A DNA stretch of 64,000 bases, taken from assembly GCF_041381155.1 (NCBI RefSeq), contig NC_091147.1:39062053-39126052 (forward strand), in the 5' to 3' direction. This DNA comes from Argopecten irradians. Lineage: Eukaryota; Mollusca; Bivalvia; Pectinida; Pectinidae. Positions 23,301-35,300 of the stretch are shown here, in pieces (the stretch's first letter is position 1; the number at the start of each line of letters is the position of its first letter). Made by a program: the position numbers and the translations under genes. The notes under the pieces were generated by a model. The model did no database searches. It worked only from the letters and a program-made list of their open reading frames with translations, and was not told the origin of the DNA.

Positions 23301-26300
23301 CTGCTTACCTTCAGTGGGGTCCCAGAGTCCAGGTACACATCTGTTAAATATGACTGCAGCCATGTCACTGTTAACCTCTAGTGGGGTCCCAGAGTTCAGG
23401 TACACATCTGTTAAATATGACTGCAGCCATGTCACTGCTTACCTTCAGTGGGGTTCCAGAGTTCAGGTACACATCTGTTAAATATGACTGCAGCCACGTC
23501 ACTGCTTACCTTCAGTGGGGTCCCAGAATTCAGGTACACATCTGTTAAATATGACTGCAGCCATGTCACTGTTAACCTCTAGTGGGGTCCCAGAGTCCAG
23601 GTACACATCTGTTAAATATGACTGCAGCCATGTCACTGCTTACCTTCAGTGGGGTCCCAGAGTTCAGGTACACACATCTGTTAAATATGACTGCAGCCAT
23701 GTCACTGTTAACCTCTAGTGGGGTCCCAGAGTTCATGTACACATCTGTTAAATATGACTGCAGCCATGTCACTGCTAACCTCTAGTGGGGTCCCAGAGTT
23801 CAGGTACACATCTGTTAAATATGACTGCAGCCATGTCACTGCTTACCTTCAGTGGGGTCCCAGAGTTCAGGTACACATATGTTAAATATGACTGCAGCCA
23901 TGTCACTGCTAACCTTCAGTGGGGTCCCAGAGTTCAGGTACACATCTGTTAAATATGACTGCAGTCATGTCACTGCTTACCTTCAGTGGGGTCCCAGAGT
24001 TCATGTACACATCTGTTAAATATGACTGCAGCCATGTCACTGCTAACCTCTAGTGGGGTCCCAGAGTTCAGGTACACATCTGTTAGATATGACTGCAGCC
24101 ATGTCACTGTTAACCTCTAGTGGGGTCCCAGAGTTCAGGTACACATCTGTTAAATATGACTGCAGCCATGTCACTGCTAACCTCTAGTGGGGTCCCAGAG
24201 TTCAGGTACACATCTGTTAAATATGACTGCAGCCATGTCACTGCTAACCTCTAGTGGGGTCCCAGAGTTCAGGTACACATCTGTTAAATATGACTGCAGC
24301 CATGTCACTGCTAACCTTCAGTGGGGTCCCAGAGTTCAGGTACACATCTGTTAAATATGACTGCAGCCATGTCACTGCTAACCTCTAGTGGGGTCTCAGA
24401 GTTCAGGTACACATCTGTTAAATATGACTGCAGCCATGTCACTGCTTACCTTCAGTGGGGTCCCAGAATTCAGGTACACATCTGTTAAATATGACTGTAG
24501 CCATGTCACTGCTTACCTTCAGTGGGGTCCCAGAGTTCAGGTACACATCTGTGAAATATGACTGCAGCCATGTCACTACTAACCTCTAGTGGGGTCCCAG
24601 AGTTCAGGTACACATCTGTGAAATATGACTGCAGCCATGTCACTGCTAACCTTCAGTGGGGTCCCAGAGTTCAGGTACACATCTGTTAAATATGACTGCA
24701 GCCATGTCACTTGAAACCTCTAGCGGGGTCCCAGAATTCAGGTACACTTCTGTTAGATATGACTTCAGCCATGTCACTGCTAACCTTCAGTGGGGTCCCA
24801 GAGTTCAGGTACACTTCTGTGAATATATAGTTAATATTCCTGCTATTAAATATATCTATTAGTCTGTTGGAATCAATTATTAATATTTCGAGCCCAATTG
24901 GTCCACATCTACTTGTAGAATATAACTTCTGATCAGTTCTAGAGAGTAATCCAAGAAAATGGGCAAGAATTTCATTATTTAAATGAATATACTGCAGCGT
25001 CCCAAAACACATATAGACCTACGTAAACAGCACATTGCATACAGGGCAGGCTGCCTTTGAAAAACTTAAGCTGTTAATAGGATGTTGATTATTTATTATA
25101 AACTAATCAACACTTACAGTATAGAGTTACAAAACGCAAAAACTAATTGATTTCTATTTTCTGCACACAGACATCAACTGACTATGTTTACTACCAGGGT
25201 GTTGGAGAATGGTTTGATGACAGTTATTGTTAACATTTTGGTAAGCTCTTAGTTCATTTTTACTGTGATGACTACAATCTGTTATTACCAAGTAACTCTG
25301 TTGCTAGAGTTATTTCCTTTTCTTTTAATATCTGTGGAAGTGCATATTTATAACCTCCCCCCCCCTTCCCCCCCAAAAAAAAACAAAGTTGAGAGGGGTA
25401 TATTGGTCTGTCGGTCTGTCTGTAGTCACAACTTTGCCTGGCGAAATCTTCCTAAATTGCTTGACAGAATTTTATAAAATTTGGTACACAGAAATGTTAA
25501 TGAAGGGAGGTAAGTATATATTATAAGACTCTTTCATATGTGGATATGAAGGATAGGGATATTCTACCCGAGGGTCACAAAATGTAGTAAAACCCGAGGC
25601 TTGCTGAGGGTTTTGCAACATTTTGTGATCCCGAGGGTAGAATATCCCTATCCTTCATATCCATTTATGAAAGAGTATTTTTCTTTCATACCTCGACGTT
25701 TTATTGCAATTTTACAATTATAATATCCTGCCGTTTTGAAATAAATTCGAAGAAATTCACGGCTGAAAGTCAATTTTTCATACATAAAAAATTATGTGAT
25801 ATTTTCAACAAAATTTCCGCTGTTTGCATCTTTTATAGTAAAACCAGTCAAGTTTGTGAAAAAAATGTTAAAATTTTACCAAGGAAATAGAAATTTTGTT
25901 GAAGCCGTGACGTCACGAGGCTTTATTGCATAGGTAGCCATGCAATACAGCCTCAGGCGGCATGAGTGTATTGCCCTAGACCAGCCAGTATTACACCCGT
26001 AGATATGAAAGAAAAAGAGTTCTTCAATGTCCCCTATTAATGAAGTTATTACTAAATTGGTGCAGGGTGGGGGGGGGAATTGTCGTCCACTCTGGCGACG
26101 GTTCTAGTTGTTGATTGGAAAAGAGGTGAGGGATGAGTGTGAAGTTGTAATGACATTCCCGAATTTACTTTGATAGTAAAATTTGTGAAAAAAAGTCACA
26201 CACAAAAGAAAAGAAAACTAGTTTACAGCATGAGTAGCCAAGGGAATTAGGTAGTTAGCCATTATTTGGTCTTCATTCACCCCTGAAGACACATTTAGAC

Positions 26301-29300
26301 TCTTCTAAATCAAAGACTAGACCAGCCCATTAGGAATTTTCAGGGAGAATGAGTGAATCCCCACATAACATGAATGTTGTGCTGTCAGCTTTAACTTTAT
26401 TTTTCTAACATATATTCTATTAAGAAAAACATGTTTTTTTGTTTTTAGGAAAAATTGAAGTCTAAAGAAGGAGGGTCGGATGAAGCCTATCTTTTTCTGG
26501 AGATAGCATTGTTCATGAAATTTGCAAAAATCAAGAAATTACCCTTGAAAACAGTAAAGTAAGTACATGTATTCAATTGAACCTGGTTATCATTTCATAT
26601 TACTTCACATCTGATTAATATGCTAAAGTGAATAGTCGGGCAAAGGAAGGCTCAAGTTGGTAAAAATGGTGTTAAAATATCCAGTATGATTTCCTTTGAA
26701 ATAGAAAAATATAATTTCCTGTCAAAATCCCTTTGCATGTGAAGAAATTAATTTATGTTATAGAAATCCAAACATGTCCTCCAGGTGTTTATGTCTGTAT
26801 TGATATTCTACACACTCCCTTTCAAAGAGTTATTTTAAGAAATGGGCTAAATCTACACATGGCTTTTCAATTTTTCAATGGTCAAAACTGGACAACAAAA
26901 GCAAAACTAGACAGTCGTTTTGATAAGTAAGGATTATTGGAAGGCCAATGAACGCATAAACTGGTTTCCCTTGCATTGTCTGTCTATTCACTTAAATATT
27001 TTTTTCTTTTATAGAGAAGTTGAATACTATTTGATATGAATTGTCTTGTTTACAAAATGTCGAGTGTTGACAAGTTTACACAGTGCTATTTTCCTATTGT
27101 TCAAACTTGATCATCGTTTTTTTATTAAGTCCAGTTTAGCTTTTGATAAGATTGACCAAATACATAAATCAAGTCTATCATATTTTGGCGTTTGTCCTTT
27201 TCTTCTATAATATTGCTAAAATACCTGGTCCTCCAATGATAAAAAGACTTCTTTCCATAAATTCTTAATGCCCTTTTAAAATTCTGCAGGTATAGGATTC
27301 TAGATGCCAGTGTAGATTTGTAAATTTTGATTGTCTATAGGTGTGACCTGATTATCATATCCATTGTTTGTAAGGTTGTGTTTTATCATTGTATGTTGAT
27401 AGGTGTGACCTGATTATCATATCCATTGTTTGTAAGGTTGTGTTTTATCATTGTAGACAAGTTTTAACTGAAGATATGATTGGGTATCTAACTTACCAAT
27501 GCTTCGTTCGAGCAGAGGACATTTGTGTGAAGAAAAGGACACAGACAAAAGAACAACAAAAGTAAGCATGCTCAAAATACTTTAAATCTGTGGTTTGATT
27601 GCAAGAAATATTAATGAAACCTAAGAAGTCTCCCTTTACTATTTGACTTTGTTTAAAAATGCTCCACCGCCGACAGAGCATAAATGATATTCATCATTTG
27701 AACAATAATTGGTGATTAATCGTGTATATTCATGCTTAATTAACACAAAAAATAATATGAAATAATTTATTTCGCCTTTGGTGCATGCGCAATCAGTACT
27801 TCATTCCATATAGGATATAGTGCCACAGATTTTTTTCGGGATGCAATTAATTCTTTTTTATATTTCTAACTTGAAGTAAAATAAGAAGCTCAAACTTTCA
27901 AATGGTGGTAATGGTGTAAAGTAAGTAACTTTTGTAACTGAAGAAAAATACTTAATCGTCTGCTTCTGTTTTTGATAGTGAAAAAATACCATTTGTCAGC
28001 GGTGGAGCATCTTCAAGCATTAATTTCAAAAAATTGTGATGTAAGCTTACATATAATGTTGTGCTATTTGACAGGTTACATTTGGCCTTGTGTGCTCTAA
28101 AGGAGATGCTGGATTTCCTGTATGAAGTCCAGGGGGAAGACTCAGTTCCACTGGATGAGGTGGAGACGCAGTTTCTCAGTCACCTGAACAGTCAGTATTA
28201 CATCAAGTCGTTGATCTGAGTATTACATCAAGTCGTTGATCTGAGTATTACATCAGTCAGTGATCTGAGTATTACATCAAGTCGTTGATCTGAGTATTAC
28301 ATCAGTCAGTGATCTGAGTATTACATCAAGTCAGTGATCTGAGTATTACATCAAGTCAGTGATCTGAGTATTACATCAAGTCAGTGATCTGAGTATTACA
28401 TCAAGTCAGTGACCTGAGTATTACATCAAGTCAGTGACCTGAGTATTACATTGTGATCTGAGTATTACATCAAGTCAGTGATCTGAGTATTACATCAAGT
28501 CAGTGATCTGAGTATTACATCAAGTCAGTGATCTGAGTATTACATCAAGTCAGTGATCTGAGTATTACATCAAGTCAGTTATCTGAGTATTACATCAAGT
28601 CAGTGACCTGAGTATTACATCAAGTCAGTGACCTGAGTATTACATTGTGATCTGAGTATTACATCAAGTCAGTGATCTGAGTATTTCATCAGTCAGTGAT
28701 CTGAGTATTACATCAAGTCAGTTATCTGAGTATTACATCAAGTCAGTGATCTGAGTATTACATCAAGTCAGTGATCTGAGTATTTCATCAGTCAGTGATC
28801 TGAGTATTACATCAAGTCAGTGATCTGAGTATTACATCAAGTCAGTGATCTGAGTATTACATCAAATCAGTGATCTGAGTATTACATCAAGTCAGTGATC
28901 TGAGTATTACTTCAAGTCAGTGATCTGAGTATTACATCAAGTCAGTGATCTGAGAATTACATCAAGTCAGTGATCTGAGTATTTCATCAAGTCAGTGATC
29001 TGAGTATTACATCAAGTCAGTGATCTGAGTATTACATCAAGTCAATGATCTGAGTATTACATCAAATCGATGATCTGTGTATTACATCAAGTCAGTGATC
29101 TGAGTATTACATCAAGTCAGTGATCTGAGTATTACATCAAGTCAGTGACCTGAGTATTACATCAAGTCAGTGATCTGAGTATTTCATCAGTCAGTGATCT
29201 GAGTATTACATCAAGTCAGTGATCTGAGTATTACATCAAGTCAGTGATCTGAGTATTACATCAAGTCAGTGATCTGAGTATTACATCAAATCAGTGATCT

Positions 29301-32300
29301 GAGTATTACATCAAGTCAGTGATCTGAGTATTACATCAAGTCAGTGATCTGAGTATTACATCAAGTCAGTGATCTGAGTATTACATCAAGTCAGTGATCT
29401 GAGTATTACATCAAGTCAGTGATCTGAGTATTACATCAAGTCAGTGATCTGAGTATTACATCAAGTCAGTGATCTGAGATTACATCAAGTCAGTGATCTG
29501 AGTATTACATCAAGTCAGTGATCTGAGTATTACATCAAGTCAGTGATCTGAGAATTACATCAAGTCAGTGATCTGAGTATTTCATCAGTCAGTGATCTGA
29601 ATATTACATCAAGTCAGTGACCTGAGTATTACATCAAGTCAGTGACCTGAGTATTACATCAAGTCAGTGATCTGAGTATTACATCAAGTCAGTGACCTGA
29701 GTATTACATCAAATCAGTGACCTGAGTATTACATCAAGTCAGTGACCTGAGTATTACATCAAGTCAGTGACCTGAGTATTACATCAAGTCAGTGATTGGA
29801 GTATTTCATCAACTCTGTGATCGGAGTATTACATCAAGTCAGTGATCTGAGTATTACATAAAGTCACCTGGTTCTTGATGAGTAATATCCAGAATTATAA
29901 GAAAGATAAAAGTATCTTTACGGCACACTTCTATCTGTTTTCAGGGCGACTTGCAGCCATCACAGACCTTCCACAACTGATGGTTTACATGATTCGTCAC
30001 TGCTCCGTCGAATTGTTTGGCAGAGAGCTACTCCAAGATCTTGTCTTTACGAATCACATCCTCATACTTCATCTCGATTCCTGGATACAAAATGGACAAT
30101 GCAAGAAGACTTTCAGTATGCTTTCTCACGTTAAACAGTATGTATGGATTATCATCTTAAAGACATCATTAATCTTTTCGTGGTCACCGCCTGTAATAAG
30201 CATACCTAGTTTAGCGGTGATCATATTTGAGCACTTTTCGCATTAAAAGTTTTGCGCTGAAATTCAAATTCACAATTTTCATTGTTGCCATTTGTCAGTA
30301 TGAGGTTTATATAGCAAATTTTGTTACCTTTCTTCTAACCATTTCAAAACAAATTTTACGTTAAACATTTGATCTGAAATGAGTGGTGATTTCAACCAGA
30401 ATTAGTGAAACAAATCCGAAAAATGTTGTAGCTTCACTGATGGAAATACGTCAGAAATGTCACAACCTAAACAAAATATGGTTTTAAGTATTCCTTGATT
30501 GCGAGGATTAAAATATAGTCATATAATATATGGAATATAAAATTTCAGAAATTAGATATTTATCAATTATGGCCTGGTTGAGAGGGCACTATTTCTTCAT
30601 AGTATTGTCAAGGAAACAAATAGTGCCCAAGCCGAACTATGCCATCACGAGACATAATGGGTTTAGTACATCAACCTCACATGAGACCCGTTTTCATGTC
30701 ATCGTAACAGAAGCATGTCAAGGGTCACCTTGAAATGCTATTTTCATTTCCACAACATGTTGTTACATTAAAAGGACAGCTTATAAATTGACGCCGAAAT
30801 CTTGTTTTCTTTTTAACAAGATTCAGTTTCATTAAGTTTTAAAGTAGATCTATATAGCATAAGAGTGAGCTGTCTCCCCTGGGCACTATTGCAAATACAG
30901 TGGAACTTCCCTAAACCGATCATGGTCGGTGCATGGAATTTCGACCAGTTTAGAGAGGGTTCGGTTTGGAGAAGTGAACCGAATATCGATCATTACGATC
31001 CGGATTTTATAGATCGGAAGTCGTTTTCTACACTACACTGTACTGCCTAGTGTTCGTTACAACCAAACGACATTAATTGTTAATGTAAATGTTATCACAA
31101 AAGAGAAAATCATACGATTAAAGAAAGGAAATGAACAATCTTGACTTCGTTACCGCTTATAAACGTAGTTAGTTGTGTGAATGTTCTTGGGGATGTTCTC
31201 GTCTGAACTAACCTACATACGGCCGATTGCTTCTGGTTATGTCAAGAATCAAATTAAATATGATCTAATTACATGATGGTCAGTCGATGTCAGGCATTAT
31301 ATGTTAAAACAATACATGGCTTCGGCTTCTTCATACAGATAATTTATGTTATCGGACAACTGCATAAGTAAATAAATAACCTATGTGAGACTCTCAAAAT
31401 TTAATACGAAACTTTCTATTTATTACTAGCTCTGCTTGTTTTCCTACAGTTAACAAACAGCCAGTGCACGTGGCAGACCTTCGTTAAATATCTTAAAAAT
31501 AGACATGATTAAATAATTACACCATCTCTGGTATAATTACCGTGTACATATACCTATAGCCTTCACACCTGTATACATGTCCCAGGACATGGCATGCGAC
31601 AATCATGGATACAGGTACGTGTGTATTTCACGGTCGGTTGATCAAAACTCAATGCAAACTATCGGTATCGCTCAGGTACGGCCGGTTTTCAGAAATGCAT
31701 TTTAGTTACATTTGACTATTCCTATCTCAAAATCGGTCTGGTATTCGGAATTGAGACGGATCGGTTTTGGGAAGTTTTATTTACTATTAATAAAGAGGAA
31801 TTCATTCGGTACATGACATCCATGTTCGGTTTCTAGAGGTGATCAATCGGTTTTGAGAAGGTTCGGTTTTGGGAAGTTACACTGTAGTATGCTGGTGTGA
31901 AGCCAATCAGAATCCAGTATTTTGTCACATGATGTACTAGTAAATTAATGCGTACATTTATTTCCTTCCTTTTCCAGCTATGCTACATATGCCATTATGG
32001 AGAAGTATGGAACTCTGCTGGAACAATTCCTTATCAACTCACCGCAGCTCAACAACTGCGTGCTGACTATGATGCATCACGTAGCCGGGGGTTGTGGATG
32101 TCCCAACGTTCTCTTACAGAAAACAATCATTGACGCATTCCTAGAAATTAATGATAAGGAGTTATATGTATCTGATGTAAGTGATGTTATCATAGTAACC
32201 GTGACCATTTTTCTTACCATATTTACTATAAACATTGTGTTGTTACCATAGTAACTTTAATCATTCTAATGTTGTCATGGTGACTGTAAACATTGTGTTG

Positions 32301-35300
32301 TAACCATAGTTACCATAAACAATGCAATGTTACCATGGTTAATGTAAACAATGTGATTTTACCTTGTTAACTGTAAACTTTTTGATATTACCATAGTTAC
32401 TGAAAACATTGTGATGTTACCATAACTCCCGTAAGAATGTAACCATGGTTATTGTAAACATTGTGATGTTACCATGGTTACCATAAACATTGTGTTGTTA
32501 TCATGGTTATTGAAACATTAAGATGTTGATGTTACCATAGTTACGTTTAATAATGTGATGTTACCATAGTTACTGTAAACAATGATGAGTTCTATGTATG
32601 TAATGTAACCTGCTATCATAGTTGCAGTATTCTAAGAAAGGATTCAGATTACTACTGTGACAGCATTAACCAAATAGTAGTAAATTATGATAAGTTTCAT
32701 TTGTTGTAAATATATTTTATGCAGAATTAATCCATTCACCCCTGAAATTTAATAATGTGTTCTTCCAGCCATAGAATTGGTAGAGTTCAAATACATCTCC
32801 AGGGGTGACCAAGTTAAATTAGGAAATTGATGATTGTGATTCTGAATATTCTAGTAATTGTGATTCTATATATTCTGGTAATTGTGATTCTAAATATTCT
32901 GGTAATTGTGATTCTAAATATTCTTGTTATTGTGATTCTGAATATTCTGGTAATTGTGATTCTGAATATTCTAGTAATTGTGATTCTGAATATTCTGGTA
33001 ATTGAAATTCTAAATATTCTGGTAATTGTGATTCTGAATATTCTTGTAATTGTGATTCTGAATATTCTGGTAATTGTGATTCTAAATATTCTGGTAATTG
33101 TGACTCTGAATATTCTGGTAATTGTGATTCTGAATATTCTAGTAATTGTGATTCTGAATATTCTGGTAATTGTGATTCTAAATATTCTGGTAATTGTGAT
33201 TCTGAATATTCTGGTAATTGTGATTCTGAATATTCTGGTAATTGTGATTCTGAATATTCTAGTAATTGTGATTCTGAATATTCTAGTAATTGTGATTCTG
33301 AATATTCTGGTTATTGTGATTCTAAATATTCTGGTAATTGTGATTCTAAATATTCTGGTAATTGTGATTCTAAATTTTCTGGTAATTGTGATTCTAAATA
33401 TTCTAGTAATTGTGATTCTGAATATTCTGGTAATTGTGATTCTGAATATTCTTACAATTGTGATTCTGAATATTCTGGTAATTGTGATTCTGACTGGTAA
33501 TTGTGATTCTGAATATTCTGGTAATTGTGATTCTGACTGGTAATTGTGATTCTGAATATTCTGGTAATTGTGATTTTTGTATATTCTGGTAATTGTGATT
33601 CTAAATATTCTAGTAATTGTGATTCTAAATATTCTGGTAATTGTGATTCTGAATATTCTAGTAATTGTGATTCTGAATATTCTGGTTATTTTGATTCTGA
33701 ATATTCTGGTAATTGTGATTCTGAATATACTAGTAATTGTGATTCTGAATATTCTGGTAATTGTGATTCTGAATATTCTTACAATTGTGATTCTGAATAT
33801 TCTGGTAATTGTGATTCTGAATATTCTGGTAATTGTGATACTGAATATTCTGGTAATTGTGATTCTGAATATTCTTACAATTGTGATTTTTATATATTCT
33901 AGTAATTGTGATTCTGAATATTCTAGTAATTGTGATTCTGAATATTCTGGTAATTGTGATTCTGAATATTCTGGTAATTGTGATTCTGAATATTCCGGTA
34001 ATTGTGATTCTGAATATTCTGGTAATTGTGATTCTGAATATTCTGGTTATTGTGATTCTGAATATTCCGGTAATTGTGATTCTGAATATTCTGGTAATTG
34101 TGATTCTGAATATTCTGGTAATTGTGATTCTGAATATTCTGGTAATTGTTCTGGTTGTAGGAAGTGGATGATCTGATAGAATTCATCATCAGTAAGTTTA
34201 TCGCGTCGGCCGAGGAGGACCCGATGCAATGTGCTGTCCACATGTTCACCCGACCCGCGGGCGGTGACACTGGATCTCATGAATCGTGAGTAGTGTCTTG
34301 TTACATTGTATTTAGTATCAGATCATATATATGTTATTATACCTCATGTTTATAACAGTGTCTGTGATTGGTTGAAACACATCACATGGCCGGGAAATAA
34401 ACTGTGATTGGTTGAAACACATCACATGGCTGGGAAATAAAACATTGTACCTCAGGGAAATGAATATCCCTGGGATGCTTGCCACCCTTATGTCTTAAGG
34501 AGCTACTATCCATCCAATTGAACAACAATGACGGATGAAGCATGAAACAGCAATTTTTACTCACCACAAATTTGAGTAATATTTACCAAAAAATAGCGAA
34601 TCAGTCATTATTTCCTGTATGATGAACAACTTTCGTCCCTGATGGCAGTGTGATATGAAGGTTTAATTTTTATTCTCAGATGTAATATTTTCCGCGGGCA
34701 AGCCATCGAGAAATATTACACTTTCGAGTATGTAAACCTTTTTATCACACTCACAGTACTTCACCATTCATTTCCCTTTTGTCCACAGAATGTTTTTATA
34801 GATCAATAGGCTCAAGACTTTGAAAGACCTCAAGACTCAACTTACAGTTACAAAAGTGAATCGCATGCAAAAGTAATTCTATGTATAGTGTGTTTGGCCA
34901 GACTTATGTAAAACGGTGATTTCAGTATCTTTCACTCATGTCTATTGTCATGGTAACAGAGAGAAGAAGCCTCCAAAAGACAGTGAAGCCTCAGTGGAGT
35001 TAGAGTGGACGTCAGAGGATAGTGACATACTGATCATGGTGTATATGGAGTGTCAAGACAAATCTAGGATTGTCGAGGATATTCTTCGTCACTTTGAGGA
35101 GCTAGACTTGAAGAAATCCAGAGAGCAGGTGAGTTTTGGTTCAAGGTCAAAGTGAAAAGAAAGGCTCAAAGATATATCCAAAGAACAAATAGGTTCTTGT
35201 TCAAGGACAAGATAATATGCTAAAAGACATTCAGCGGGCAGGTGGGTTTTGGGTCAAGGTCAAGGTAATAGGCTTGAAGAAATCCAGAAAGTTGGTGAGT

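Noticed and set aside
28191..29862. Possible telomeric or centromeric satellite
   Set aside because: The unit is derived from the exon 12 donor and sits inside one intron; nothing links it to chromosome structure.
32827..34270. Open frames of up to 238 codons encoding ILVIVILN or NCDSEYSG repeats
   Set aside because: The 24-bp period keeps several phases open; low-complexity translation, no start context, and the region is intron 14.
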